Counted from the first letter of the stretch, positions 1 to 9,159 are shown. The stretch: 55,825 bases of DNA from CAZTZL01 sp964617625 (GCA_964617625.1 CAZTZL010000012.1:1-55825); one strand, 5' to 3'. Notes: a model not told the origin generated them from the sequence alone. Made by a program: numbers and translations.

Positions 1-94
1 TATTTTGACTGTGATCGGAATTCTTTCCAAAATCTTCGGGTTTGGCCATCGGCATGCCGCAGCTCTGGCATAAGGGGATGTTATTTTGATCCAT
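1..94 (-). CDS. Zinc-ribbon domain protein, C-terminus cut by window edge
   Basis: Only the first 31 codons lie in the window. They start at ATG 94-92 behind a GGAGG (rev. comp. of 100-104) spaced 5 nt. The peptide carries CQSCGMPM followed by KPEDFGKNSD, the hallmark of the small putative zinc-ribbon family in which a second Cys pair (YCxYC) lies further on; that part is outside the window. Proteins of this family are about 80-200 residues, bind zinc, and have no firm biochemical role. The family match comes from motif recall, not from a search. The divergence from the transporter gene is only apparent, since both are on the minus strand and this gene is downstream. Confidence 0.7.
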   Translation of the reverse strand, partial: MDQNNIPLCQSCGMPMAKPEDFGKNSDHSQN

Positions 95-179
95 GGAAGC
101 CTCCTATAAAATCGAATCAATTTGAATTTTTTATATCGCTTCGCTCTCTTTGATCACCCTGGATTTCATACTTTGGACA

Positions 180-254
180 GAAACTGTCTTAGCGAGGAGT
201 CCCGATTCATCAGGACGACATAGCAATCTCATAAACTATACACTGAGATTGCTT
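180..254. repeat. Intergenic palindromic element (REP-like)
   Basis: The segment between the zinc-ribbon gene and the transporter contains a perfect 10-bp inverted repeat, AGCAATCTCA (222-231) and TGAGATTGCT (244-253), with a 12-nt loop. The flank at 190-222 (cgaggagt..caggacgaca) reads like the widespread dispersed intergenic phrase GAGATTGCTTCGTCGTCCT..ACTCCTCGC found in many draft genomes. It may also act as a 3' hairpin for the transporter transcript, although there is no T-tract. Copy number cannot be judged from one window. Confidence 0.45.
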
Positions 255-312
255 CATCAAACCGTTCCTCACAACAACATTACTGATTTCCAGCACTTTT
301 AATCTATACTCG

Positions 313-1725
313 TTACCCCTCATGTTTCGTTTTAAATCCTTTCATCATCCACTTCCTCGCAAGAAACAAACTGATCGGGGTGACGATAGCAATGAAGCCG
401 TAGATGAGCCACATCGTTTGCGTATTCATCGCAGAGGGAGGTGCGTCTGCCGGACAGTACTTCATTAAAAACCAGCCCGAATACAGACTGGTAACGACTT
501 TCGTGAGAAACCAGGGAAACTGCCCGATGCCCATATAAATTCCTGTCATTCCTTTTGGAGCAATATCCGCTACCCATTGCAGAAATCTTGGCTGCCACAT
601 GGCCTCACCAAGGGTCATTATAATCAGATAGGCAAAAACCGTATAGATGCTCGGTCCCAGAGCAAGAATAAAAGTCGGGGAGGCCATAACAAAGGTTCCC
701 AGAATCATCATTTTATATGTATTCTTCCTGGAGGTTAAGGCCGCCACCATCGGAGTCAAAATGAAAATCAAAATCGGATTAAAGTTGGTGAAGAACTCGA
801 AATTGTTCTGGACCACACCGGTAAATGCCCTTTTAAAATAAACCGGAAGCGTCAGCCAGTTGTGCGCAAACAGCGTTTGCACCGGAATGAGAATGAAAAT
901 GAAGAACATAAACCGGAGATCTTTGATCGGAAAATTTTTCAGATAATACATTATTTTTTCTTTGGCAGATTTTTCTTCCTCGGCTTTTTTGTCTGCTGCG
1001 ATTTTTTCTTTCGTTTCCTTGCTCACCGCCTGAATCGTTTTTTCAATGGTCTTTCTTGTCAAAAGAACGGCGACCACGATGATTCCAACAACCGTCAATC
1101 CCACATAAACCCACATAACAGCCAAGATGCCTTCCCTTTCGGTCGCGAAAGCCCTTCGAATCGGCGGGGCAATAATCCCCGGCAGAAATCCGCCAAGATT
1201 CATCAAGGCATAAAGCATGGCATAACCCATCGCCGAAGTCTTTTCATTGGTAAACTGTTTCACTGCTGTGTAACACGCAGGCTGGTAAATTCCATAGCCT
1301 AAAATGATCCCCAGAAGCCCAAGCATGGCAATCAAGTGAGCTGTGGACCACAGTCCAACGGACGCAGTTATGTTTGGGCTCATCGTCAGAAGGATCCTTC
1401 CGACCAGCATGAATGAAAGGGAATAGAGCAAGGATTTTCTGACGCCGATCCAGTCCACTGTGGCGCCCAGAAAAAGCATGGCAAGTGTGATTCCTGCGGT
1501 TAGAAATCCAACCATCTGCCCTGCATGGATGTCATTCAATTTTATGAAATCTGTAAAATATATGACTAAATATCCGACCACACCGAAATAGGTCAATCCC
1601 TCGAGAACATAGGAAAGGTTGACACCCCACAAAGCCCTGGATGCATGGAACACATCGATGAAAGGCTGGGTAAGTTCATGAACGATGCCTTTGAAAATCG
1701 GACCTTTTGATTCTTTTTCTGACAT
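313..1725 (-). CDS. MFS transporter, POT (proton-dependent oligopeptide)-like
   Basis: This is a 470-residue integral membrane protein with about 12 hydrophobic segments. It has an MFS-type cytoplasmic loop with a basic stretch (residues ~225-265, KETKEKIAADKKAEEEKSAKEK region) between the two halves. The first helix reads LSYVLEGLTYFGVVGYLVIY, the second half has FNPILIFILTP, and GEAMWQPRFLQWVADIAPKGMTG resembles the POT-family signature around helix 10, so peptide or small-solute/proton symport is the best guess. The substrate is unknown. The start is ATG 1725 with GGAGA upstream (spacing about 6). It lies 36 bp downstream of the unknown membrane-protein gene and is probably co-transcribed with it. 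Confidence 0.75.
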   Translation of the reverse strand: MSEKESKGPIFKGIVHELTQPFIDVFHASRALWGVNLSYVLEGLTYFGVVGYLVIYFTDFIKLNDIHAGQMVGFLTAGITLAMLFLGATVDWIGVRKSLLYSLSFMLVGRILLTMSPNITASVGLWSTAHLIAMLGLLGIILGYGIYQPACYTAVKQFTNEKTSAMGYAMLYALMNLGGFLPGIIAPPIRRAFATEREGILAVMWVYVGLTVVGIIVVAVLLTRKTIEKTIQAVSKETKEKIAADKKAEEEKSAKEKIMYYLKNFPIKDLRFMFFIFILIPVQTLFAHNWLTLPVYFKRAFTGVVQNNFEFFTNFNPILIFILTPMVAALTSRKNTYKMMILGTFVMASPTFILALGPSIYTVFAYLIIMTLGEAMWQPRFLQWVADIAPKGMTGIYMGIGQFPWFLTKVVTSLYSGWFLMKYCPADAPPSAMNTQTMWLIYGFIAIVTPISLFLARKWMMKGFKTKHEG

Positions 1726-1761
1726 AATCGTCTCCTATTGGTTGGATAAAAAATAATGATT

Positions 1762-2685
1762 TCAGGAAGCGGATATCTGGTTATCGGATTTCGAAAAATA
1801 GCGGTGAAAGATCGACTCCAAATCCTCTTTAAGTGTCCGCTGCTTCTGAATATCAAAGAAATATCGGATCAGAAATTTTGAAAAATAGAACAAGGCGATA
1901 AACAAAATCAGCGGAAACACAATGCAGTCGAATAAATAACCGGCGATCAGCTTGAGCACCCACACACTCATTTCCGAAGACTTTGCATTGATTGTTTTCA
2001 CGACAGCGATAATCTGATTTTTGGTATCGGTCAGTTTGCTCCATATTCCTTTTTTCACGCCTTCCGAATCCGGAAACGCGTTTTCCTTTAGCTGGGAAAA
2101 TCCTGTTTCTGCCTCATGCATGGGTTTGGCCGTGATATATTTCGAGAGTGTTCGCCCGCCTGCCACGGATAGCGGGAGAACGATGTAGAGCAGTAGTGTA
2201 AAAAGCGTCAGAACAAGACCGGTATCTCTCAGCAGATTTTTCATTGTGGTTTGACGCGGGAGATACCAGCGGAACAGGAACTGAAAAAGCAAAAACAGCA
2301 GGGCTGCGGAAAGAAACCACTGATCGACCAGACCGGAAGCCTGGAGAATGTAACGCGTTCCCAAAAGAACAACCGAGCTGGCCAGAACAGTCCGCCATGC
2401 CAGATCGACGTAATCGTAAACCGCCCGAACAACTCCGCCCACTTCGATTCCTATCCCGACTCCGATTTCGGTCCCTTCCAGAACGGCCAGTCCGGCTTTG
2501 ATCACTGAAAGAACGAGGAAAGTATTGACCGAACGGGTGAACGATTCTTCAAGATAAGCATCATTGAATTTAGAAACCGTATTGAGACCGGTTGCATTCA
2601 AAAATTTCGACGGCACATCGGCAGCCGCCAGCAAAATGGAAACCGCCAACAGAAGGCAGATCCAGAGACGGGACATTTTTTTCAT
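1762..2685 (-). CDS. Conserved hypothetical multispan membrane protein
   Basis: The protein has 307 residues. An N-terminal signal-like segment (residues 5-22, LWICLLLAVSILLAAADVP) is followed by an amphipathic domain, then hydrophobic segments at about 95-115, 120-140, 150-175 and a long pair at 250-280 (IAGYLFDCIVFPLILFIALF). It ends in a basic, Ser-rich cytoplasmic tail. A Gly-rich stretch GTEIGVGIGIEVGGVV sits near residue 72-87. I do not recognise the family. It is followed by the POT-like transporter, but no functional link can be read from the sequence. The start is ATG 2685, with a second ATG three codons on; neither has a clear Shine-Dalgarno sequence. Confidence 0.6.
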   Translation of the reverse strand: MKKMSRLWICLLLAVSILLAAADVPSKFLNATGLNTVSKFNDAYLEESFTRSVNTFLVLSVIKAGLAVLEGTEIGVGIGIEVGGVVRAVYDYVDLAWRTVLASSVVLLGTRYILQASGLVDQWFLSAALLFLLFQFLFRWYLPRQTTMKNLLRDTGLVLTLFTLLLYIVLPLSVAGGRTLSKYITAKPMHEAETGFSQLKENAFPDSEGVKKGIWSKLTDTKNQIIAVVKTINAKSSEMSVWVLKLIAGYLFDCIVFPLILFIALFYFSKFLIRYFFDIQKQRTLKEDLESIFHRYFSKSDNQISAS

Positions 2686-2715
2686 CTTATTAGATTTCTG
2701 TAAAAAATTAAATGA

Positions 2716-2850
2716 TCAATGTTTGAAATCACAAATGATAAAATCCGAAATCCCAAACAAGCACGAATGCGAAATGTCAAAAATATTCATTTGAATTTTG
2801 TAATTTGGCATTAATTTGTTATTCGGATTTTGACATTTGGCATTATTATA
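2716..2850. repeat. AT-rich degenerate palindromic intergenic element
   Basis: This gene-free stretch repeats variants of aaatgYcaaaatccgaat and its complement: aatgataaaatccgaaat (2734-2751), cgaaatgtcaaaaata (2773-2788), ttgtaatttggcatta (2797-2812) and attcggattttgacatt (2821-2837). The outer pair form an imperfect inverted repeat about 85 bp apart. Such ATTTGACATTTGGCATT-type runs recur between genes in many environmental genomes. Function is unknown; a long imperfect hairpin is possible. Confidence 0.5.
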
Positions 2851-2912
2851 ATACAGATAAAAATTTACAAAAGTTAGTCATCTTATCAAAATCACTCTTT
2901 GAAATCAAAGAC

Positions 2913-3710
2913 CTAAAACCATTCGATCAATTTATCTTTAATCAATGACACGATATGCTGATGAATTTCCCGTACGTTTTTCTTGATAGTCAGAGGATCT
3001 CCGAAATAGAAACGAACGGGCTTTTCGGGACCGATCCTTCCAAAATCCTTGATCAGCGGACCATTGCCCCAGGCATCCGTTCTCAGTGCAATCGGGACAA
3101 CCGGAACACCGGCACGTTGTGCAAGCTTGATGCCGAGTGTGTTAAAATGGCTGACATCCAGATCGAGCGTCCTCGTGTGCTGCGGAAATATGACCACGGA
3201 AATTTTTTGCCTGAGCCGGTCCAATCCTTGATCAAGCACGGTTCTCAGATCCTCTCTCGGATTTTTTCTTCCCACCACAACCGGATTCTGGCTGATCATA
3301 ACGTGCTTGAAAACGGGATAAGACATCAGGCTCTTTTTCACAACGAAGGTGATTTCCTGAAACGGCTGCAAAATTCCGGGAAGAATAAAGGTCTCAAGCG
3401 CACTCATATGGTTACCTATAAAAACACAGGGTTTTTTCAAATCCTGCAGAACTTTAAGATTATCGATATAAAACCGGACACCAACAGATTCCAAATCACG
3501 GAATATATTTTGGCTGTCACGGGCCATACTCGCGGAAGTATACTGATTCTTTTTTGCTTCTAACGAAGCTTTCCAAACCACCGAAACCAGCTTTGAATAA
3601 AAGGCGAGAGTGGGGAAATGACTGGCGAGCCAGGTCTGTTCTGTCCGGGGAGAGTGATATGAATTCGAAAAAGCAGGGATTCTCAATTGAACCTCGATTT
3701 TTATCGGCAT
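2913..3710 (-). CDS. Lysophospholipid acyltransferase-family protein (PlsC-like)
   Basis: The 265-residue protein has the glycerolipid acyltransferase fold signature in order: NHMSALETF (residues 100-108, block I), a block II-like PVVVGRK (~143-149), FPQHTR (175-180, block III) and VPVVPIAL (block IV, ~205-212). PlsC normally has NHX4D and FPEGTR. Here the acid of block I is Glu and block III reads FPQHTR, so acyl-group specificity or activity may differ. The expected role is transfer of an acyl chain to a lysophospholipid or related alcohol at the inner membrane. There is no N-terminal membrane helix. It is transcribed divergently from mutS across a 144-bp intergenic region. The ATG at 3710 lacks a clear ribosome-binding site. 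Confidence 0.75.
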   Translation of the reverse strand: MPIKIEVQLRIPAFSNSYHSPRTEQTWLASHFPTLAFYSKLVSVVWKASLEAKKNQYTSASMARDSQNIFRDLESVGVRFYIDNLKVLQDLKKPCVFIGNHMSALETFILPGILQPFQEITFVVKKSLMSYPVFKHVMISQNPVVVGRKNPREDLRTVLDQGLDRLRQKISVVIFPQHTRTLDLDVSHFNTLGIKLAQRAGVPVVPIALRTDAWGNGPLIKDFGRIGPEKPVRFYFGDPLTIKKNVREIHQHIVSLIKDKLIEWF

Positions 3711-3854
3711 GTTTTAGAAACATATGAACAAAAACAATTTAAGAGAAAACGAAAAAATGTCAAGAGTTACTTTTTCTATGAAATGATTTGCATTTTGCAG
3801 GCGTTCATATTAATTTGATATGCCGACCGGAGTGAAAAGAAACTACTGATAATC

Positions 3855-6497
3855 ATGAAACCGAAAAATCAAAAAATTGTATCCAATTCCGAAACACCTT
3901 TGATGTCCCAGTACAATGCAATCAAGGCCCAGCACAGGGATGCTGTTCTCTTTTTCAGAATGGGCGACTTTTTTGAAATGTTCAATGAAGACGCCAAAGT
4001 CGGTTCCCGGGTGCTTGGAATCACACTAACATCGCGGGGACACGGGAAAACGGGCAGTGTGCCTTTGGCCGGATTCCCGCATCACGCCCTGGACGGGTAT
4101 CTGGCAAAAATGATACGGGCCGGATACCGGGTAGCAATCTGTGAGCAGATCGAGGATCCGAAACTGGCGAAGGGGGTTGTCAAACGGGACGTTATTCAGG
4201 TGGTCACACCGGGAACCGTCACAGATGAAAGGCTTCTCGAATCGGTCCGCAACAACTACCTCTCCGCACTCTACATGGCGGACGACCGTTACGGAATGGC
4301 ATCGGTCGATGTTTCCACCGGAGAATTTACTGTAACGGAATTCGAACCGGAAAAGCTCCTCGAAGAAATTCATTCCATTTCCCCTTCAGAAATCCTGATC
4401 TCCGAGGAACAAGCGGAAACGTTCAAATCCATTCTGACCCGATCGCAGCTCTCTCTTCTGATCACACGGAGGGAGGGATGGATTTTCACAAGGGATTACG
4501 GATACGAAACGCTGACGAAACATTTCGGAACTGCCTCCCTGAAGGGTTTCGGCTGTGAAAACTTGGATTCAGGACTTTCCGCGGCCGGAGCAATACTGAC
4601 CTATCTTCAGGAAACGCAGAAAACATCTCTCGCGCATATCCGGAATATCAGTTCCTATACCGACGATGATTTTATGATGCTGGACCCGGCCACACGGCGC
4701 AATTTGGAAATCGTCACTCCGATGATGGGGGAAGCCAAAACCGGCACGCTGATCTCGATTGTGGACAGAACCCTGACTTCCATGGGCGGAAGAACCCTCT
4801 CCGCGTGGATTCAGCGGCCGTTGAAAAAAGCAAAGCCGATCCGGGAACGTCTCGACAGTGTACAATCACTTATTGAAAACAAGCCTGTCAGGCGGACATT
4901 AAACTCACTTCTGAAAAACATGAACGATCTGGAAAGGCTCATCACAAAAATCGTTATGCGCCATGCCAATCCGCGCGATCTTGCCGCACTCAGAAAATCT
5001 CTCATCATGATTCCCGATTTAATTTCGGCCCTCAAAGAGATCCGTGCAGAACAGATCAAACGTATCGTAAAAAATCTGAATCCCTGCAAAAAAGCCGCAG
5101 AGAAAATCGAACAAGCACTTGCTGACGATCCGCCGGCTGTTTTGATCAACGGAAATGTCATCCGAAAAGGATACAACAAAGAACTCGACGATCTCAGGGA
5201 AACGGCTTTTTCGGGAAAAGACTGGATCGCCCGAATGCAGAAGAGCGAGCGGGAAAGAACGTCCATTTCGTCGTTGAAAGTAGGATACAACAAAGTCTTC
5301 GGCTATTACATCGAAGTAACCAAAGCGCATCTATCAAAAATACCCGAAGATTACATTCGCAAACAGACGCTTGTCAACGCCGAGCGTTTCATTACGCCGG
5401 AACTGAAGGATATGGAAGAAAAAATACTCCATGCCGAGGAGAAGATTACCGCGCTGGAACTGGAACTCTTCGATCAGCTCCGGGGATTTATCGCCTCATT
5501 TGCAGAATCGGTTCAGACAGATGGCCGGCTCATCGGTGAACTGGACTGCCTGCTTTCTCTTGCCGAAGTGGCCGAAGAGAATAAATATGTCAAACCTGAA
5601 GTGCACGAAGGAGATGACATCTGCATCGAAGAGGGGCGCCATCCCGTGGTGGAACGGCTTCTCCCCGCAGGAGAGCCGTTCATCCCGAACGATGTCAAAC
5701 TGAATAATTCAAACGACCAGATTCTGGTAATCACCGGCCCCAACATGGCTGGAAAGTCGACTTACATCCGGCAGGTCGGCCTCATCGTCCTGCTTGCACA
5801 GATCGGCAGCTATGTACCGGCCAAATCAGCAAGTATCGGTCTGGTGGATCGTATTTTTACGCGTGTCGGCGCACAGGACAATGTAGCCGGAGGGGAATCC
5901 ACGTTTTTGGTCGAGATGAATGAGACGGCCAATATTTTAAACAATGCCACATCGAAGAGTCTCATTCTGTTGGATGAAATCGGCAGGGGCACTTCGACTT
6001 TCGACGGCCTTTCCATTGCCTGGGCCGTGGCCGAATATCTGCACAACCATTCAAAGGTTCAAGCAAAAACCCTTTTCGCCACCCACTATCACGAACTGAC
6101 CGAACTTTCACTTATTTTGGAAAGAGTGAAAAATTACAACGTTTCTGTCAGGGAATGGGGAGACAAGATCGTTTTTCTGAGAAAGATCGTTCCGGGAGGA
6201 TGCGATCATTCCTACGGCATTCAGGTGGCACGTTTGGCCGGTCTTCCGCCCGAAGTGATTTCCCGGGCCAAGGAAATTTTGAACAATTTGGAAGCCAACG
6301 AACTCACACCGCACGAAATGCCCAAATTGGCTGTGGGAGAAGAACCTTCGATGAAGGTGGCGGAACCCCAGCTCAACATGTTTGCCGAGGAAGAGAAAAA
6401 GATACGGGAAGAGCTGAAGGAACTCGATCTCGACCACATGACGCCGATGGAAGCGATCAAGAAATTAGATGAATTGAAGAAGTGGATCACAAAATAA
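3855..6497 (+). CDS. mutS: DNA mismatch repair protein MutS
   Basis: This is an 880-residue MutS1, the usual length. It recognises mismatches and passes the signal to MutL through ATP-driven clamp formation. The mismatch-reading motif FFRMGDFFEMF lies at ~33-43 (Phe wedge and Glu), after PLMSQYNAIKAQH. Walker A GPNMAGKST is at ~629-637, Walker B ILLDEIGRGTSTFDG at ~705, and the TRYHEL-type motif reads ATHYHELTEL. The C-terminus contains a short NMF-type segment (LNMFAEEEK) that resembles the beta-clamp-binding tail of MutS proteins. It is on the + strand among mostly minus-strand neighbours and stands alone, since mutL is not in the window. Confidence 0.97.
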   Translation: MKPKNQKIVSNSETPLMSQYNAIKAQHRDAVLFFRMGDFFEMFNEDAKVGSRVLGITLTSRGHGKTGSVPLAGFPHHALDGYLAKMIRAGYRVAICEQIEDPKLAKGVVKRDVIQVVTPGTVTDERLLESVRNNYLSALYMADDRYGMASVDVSTGEFTVTEFEPEKLLEEIHSISPSEILISEEQAETFKSILTRSQLSLLITRREGWIFTRDYGYETLTKHFGTASLKGFGCENLDSGLSAAGAILTYLQETQKTSLAHIRNISSYTDDDFMMLDPATRRNLEIVTPMMGEAKTGTLISIVDRTLTSMGGRTLSAWIQRPLKKAKPIRERLDSVQSLIENKPVRRTLNSLLKNMNDLERLITKIVMRHANPRDLAALRKSLIMIPDLISALKEIRAEQIKRIVKNLNPCKKAAEKIEQALADDPPAVLINGNVIRKGYNKELDDLRETAFSGKDWIARMQKSERERTSISSLKVGYNKVFGYYIEVTKAHLSKIPEDYIRKQTLVNAERFITPELKDMEEKILHAEEKITALELELFDQLRGFIASFAESVQTDGRLIGELDCLLSLAEVAEENKYVKPEVHEGDDICIEEGRHPVVERLLPAGEPFIPNDVKLNNSNDQILVITGPNMAGKSTYIRQVGLIVLLAQIGSYVPAKSASIGLVDRIFTRVGAQDNVAGGESTFLVEMNETANILNNATSKSLILLDEIGRGTSTFDGLSIAWAVAEYLHNHSKVQAKTLFATHYHELTELSLILERVKNYNVSVREWGDKIVFLRKIVPGGCDHSYGIQVARLAGLPPEVISRAKEILNNLEANELTPHEMPKLAVGEEPSMKVAEPQLNMFAEEEKKIREELKELDLDHMTPMEAIKKLDELKKWITK

Positions 6498-6505
6498 CAA
6501 GAAAG

Positions 6506-6540
6506 GGTCATTCTGAGCGTAATCGAAGAATCTGGGGGAG
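6506..6540 (+). repeat. Dispersed intergenic repeat of the TCATTCTGAGCG type
   Basis: Immediately after mutS, GGGTCATTCTGAGCGTAATC and GAAGAATCTGGGGGAG match the common draft-genome repeat phrase GTCATTCTGAGCGAAGCGAAGAATCT. It lies in the convergent gap between mutS and the ApgM gene (6498-6604), which holds nothing else I can identify. The classification is from pattern memory only. Confidence 0.45.
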
Positions 6541-6604
6541 GGACAACAACCATTCAATATTTTGGATAAAAGAGAATTATTACCTTATTAGCTGCCATAT
6601 ATTT

Positions 6605-7813
6605 TTAATACAATCCGAAAATTTTCCGAATAAATCCATCCCCGTGCAGCAATCCTAAAACACCGCCTTTGACGCTTTCCTCATCGAAATTTTGCACTGA
6701 GTCCGGTTCCACGCGCGGGTCCCAGATTGCGACGGGCACGGGATCTCTCACGTGCGCCCCGCTAACAATCGGCGTGGGATGATCCGGCAGGACGGCAATG
6801 ACAGTTTGATCTTTCCATTTCCCCAGACCGTCTAAAATCCTCTGAATCAAACGCCGGTCCAGATCCTCGATGCATTTTATCTTCAATTTTAAATTCTTGT
6901 CATGGCCCGCTTCGTCCGGTGCTTCAACATGGACATAGACGAAGTCGTGATCTTCCAGTGTTTTCAAACAGGCATCCGCTTTGGCCTCATAATTGGTATC
7001 AAACAATCCAGTTGCGCCTTCGACTGGAATCACATCCATTCCGGCATAAATTGCCAATCCTCTGATCAAATCGACTGCTGAAATTGCAGCTCCGTGAATA
7101 CCGAACCGTTGCTGAAATGTTTCCATTTTAGGACGTCTGCCCGGCGACCAGGGCCAGAGTGAATTCGCCGGCAGTTTTCCCTGTTCTATCCTTTCCCGAT
7201 TCACGGGATGATCGGCGAGAAACGGCTGGGAAGCACGAATCATTCTATTGAGCATATCCGCAGTCTCGTACGCTTCCTTCTGGAGAGGGTGAACTAAAAG
7301 GGATTCGAACTCTTCTCCAAGATGATCATGGGGAGGAGTGCATTTGATGTTTGGATTTCCACCGGGAATCACGAGAAGATGGCGGTAACTGAGACCCTGC
7401 GTGAAATTTAAATTCCAATTTTCGAAAAAGTTTTGAAGATAGCCGATCAGATGTCCCGCTTCTTCATTGGTAATGTGGCCTGAAGAATGGCTTTTAATCC
7501 TGCCCGATTCGATGCAGATGAGATTTACCCGCAAGGCAAGATCGTCATCTGACAACTGAATATCGAGACTGGCTGCTTCCAGAACACCCCTTCCCTGGAA
7601 AGTTATTTTGGGATCATACCCCAGAACCGAAAGATTGGCCACGGCCGATCCGGTGGGCATATCATCGGGAATGGTTTTTAACTGTCCAGTCCTGCCGGAC
7701 CGGGCAATCGTATCCATCGCAGGTTTATCTGCAACCATCAGCGGCGTCCGGTGGTCCAGTTCGGGAATCGGATAATCCGCCATCCCGTCTCCGAGAATCA
7801 CGATCGCTTTCAT
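6605..7813 (-). CDS. apgM: ApgM-family metalloenzyme: probable homoserine kinase (or iPGM)
   Basis: The 402-residue protein belongs to the alkaline-phosphatase-like cofactor-independent phosphoglycerate mutase family, archaeal type. It starts MKAIVILGDGMADYP (metal-binding Asp) and has DMPTGSAVANLSVLGYDP with the catalytic Ser region, KSHSSGHITNEEAGHLI, and C-terminal metal ligands in VEAPDEAGHDKNLK and PDHPTP. Classic members convert 3-phosphoglycerate to 2-phosphoglycerate. A bacterial subgroup with this architecture has been proposed, and supported by genetics in Bacteroides, to act as homoserine kinase. Here the ATG (7813) overlaps the thrC stop by 4 nt, so the two are translationally coupled. 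That strongly favours the homoserine kinase role, which supplies O-phosphohomoserine to ThrC. No thrB-type GHMP kinase is in the window. Confidence 0.85.
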   Translation of the reverse strand: MKAIVILGDGMADYPIPELDHRTPLMVADKPAMDTIARSGRTGQLKTIPDDMPTGSAVANLSVLGYDPKITFQGRGVLEAASLDIQLSDDDLALRVNLICIESGRIKSHSSGHITNEEAGHLIGYLQNFFENWNLNFTQGLSYRHLLVIPGGNPNIKCTPPHDHLGEEFESLLVHPLQKEAYETADMLNRMIRASQPFLADHPVNRERIEQGKLPANSLWPWSPGRRPKMETFQQRFGIHGAAISAVDLIRGLAIYAGMDVIPVEGATGLFDTNYEAKADACLKTLEDHDFVYVHVEAPDEAGHDKNLKLKIKCIEDLDRRLIQRILDGLGKWKDQTVIAVLPDHPTPIVSGAHVRDPVPVAIWDPRVEPDSVQNFDEESVKGGVLGLLHGDGFIRKIFGLY

Positions 7814-9159
7814 GATCCGTATCTTTCCTGAAGCAGATCTCTGAATGCTGAATAATCGTTAGGCAGATTGAGATAGTGCTCCTTTTTATTTTCCAAAGCG
7901 CTCAAACTTTCCGGTACTTCGGGCGAAAAACCGAGCAGTTCTTCAATTTCTTCCGGGAATTTGGCCGGATGCGCCGTTTCCACTGAAACCATCAATGTGT
8001 CACCAGGAATCTTTTCCTCCTTGACAAAATGTTCCAATCCCGTCCAGCCTACGGCACCATGCGGTTCCAGAAGAAGACGATGGCTTTCCCAGGCTTTTCG
8101 AATCGTCTCTCTGGTCTCACTGTCGCTGATACTCACGGACCACAAATCACGATGTAGCCGGTCCATGTCGGGCTGTTTGTGAATAATGCCTACTTCATCC
8201 ATCCATCCGCCGTAAAGATCGATCACACGGACAAAGTTGCTTGGATGTCCCACATTCATGGCATTGGAGATGCAGACGCGCGATGGTACGATTTTCTGAT
8301 AAACCTTCTGTTTCATAAAGACCGGTACTTCGTCGTTGGCATTGGTGGCAATGACGAGACGCTGAATCGGCAGTCCCATTCTTTTAGCCAGCAGGGCGCC
8401 CATCATATTGCCGAAATTTCCCGACGGCACTGAGAAAACAATTGGCTCCCGGTCTTCGGACAATCTGCAATAAGCATAAACATAGTAGACAATCTGCGGC
8501 AGCAGACGGCCGATATTAATCGAATTGGCCGACGTGAGAGAGAGGGTGTTCAGAAACGGATCGGAAAAAGCTTTCTTGACAAGTGCCTGGCAATCGTCAA
8601 ACTTTCCATCGATGCCGACGATGGTAATATTCTCTCCGAGTGTCGTCATCTGTTTTCTCTGCCGGTTACTCACTTCAGAAGGTGGAAAAAGAACCATCAC
8701 CTTGATATTCGGGATTTTGTAAAAGGCGTGGGCGATTGCACTGCCCGTATCACCGCTCGTCGCCGTTAAAATGATCAATTCCTTCTTGTCGTTTTCAAGA
8801 ACAACGCTGAACAGCCGGGCCATCATCTGTGCGGCAAAGTCTTTAAAGGAAGCCGTCGGCCCGCGATCGAGTCTCATGATGTACCGTTTGTTGAAAACAT
8901 GCTCCAGCGGCACATCAAAGGTGTACGCTTCCTTGCAAAGCCGGAGCAGACGATTTTGGGACAACGATTCGGGAATAAATTTTCCGATAATAACCCGGGC
9001 GATTTCAGGATAGGACTGTTTCCGAAGATGACGAATTTCATCACTGTTTATTTGGGGAATCTCATTGGGAAGGTACAGGCCTTTATCCGGAGCCTGCCCC
9101 GTGATCAATGCTTCTTTAAATTCAACTTCAGGCGCGGTTTTATTTGTACTGTAAAACAT
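7810..9159 (-). CDS. thrC: Threonine synthase
   Basis: This PLP enzyme converts O-phosphohomoserine to threonine. The open frame reaches a TTG at 9186, but the start chosen here is ATG 9159: it has AAAGGA 5 nt upstream and yields MFYSTNKTAPEVEFKEALIT, the normal ThrC N-terminus (449 residues). The PLP lysine lies in GPTASFKDFAAQM, with the phosphate-binding loop TATSGDTGSAIAHAF and VPSGNFGNMMGALLA. The length fits the long bacterial/fungal class. It is coupled to the downstream ApgM-family gene by an ATGA overlap, making a two-gene threonine unit. It is separated from lpd upstream by 160 bp. Confidence 0.95.
   Translation of the reverse strand: MFYSTNKTAPEVEFKEALITGQAPDKGLYLPNEIPQINSDEIRHLRKQSYPEIARVIIGKFIPESLSQNRLLRLCKEAYTFDVPLEHVFNKRYIMRLDRGPTASFKDFAAQMMARLFSVVLENDKKELIILTATSGDTGSAIAHAFYKIPNIKVMVLFPPSEVSNRQRKQMTTLGENITIVGIDGKFDDCQALVKKAFSDPFLNTLSLTSANSINIGRLLPQIVYYVYAYCRLSEDREPIVFSVPSGNFGNMMGALLAKRMGLPIQRLVIATNANDEVPVFMKQKVYQKIVPSRVCISNAMNVGHPSNFVRVIDLYGGWMDEVGIIHKQPDMDRLHRDLWSVSISDSETRETIRKAWESHRLLLEPHGAVGWTGLEHFVKEEKIPGDTLMVSVETAHPAKFPEEIEELLGFSPEVPESLSALENKKEHYLNLPNDYSAFRDLLQERYGS

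Noticed and set aside
2244..2508. Overlapping plus-strand frames opposite the hypothetical membrane protein
   Set aside because: Two competing 85-residue frames in different phases have no ribosome-binding sites; they are shadows of the minus-strand gene.
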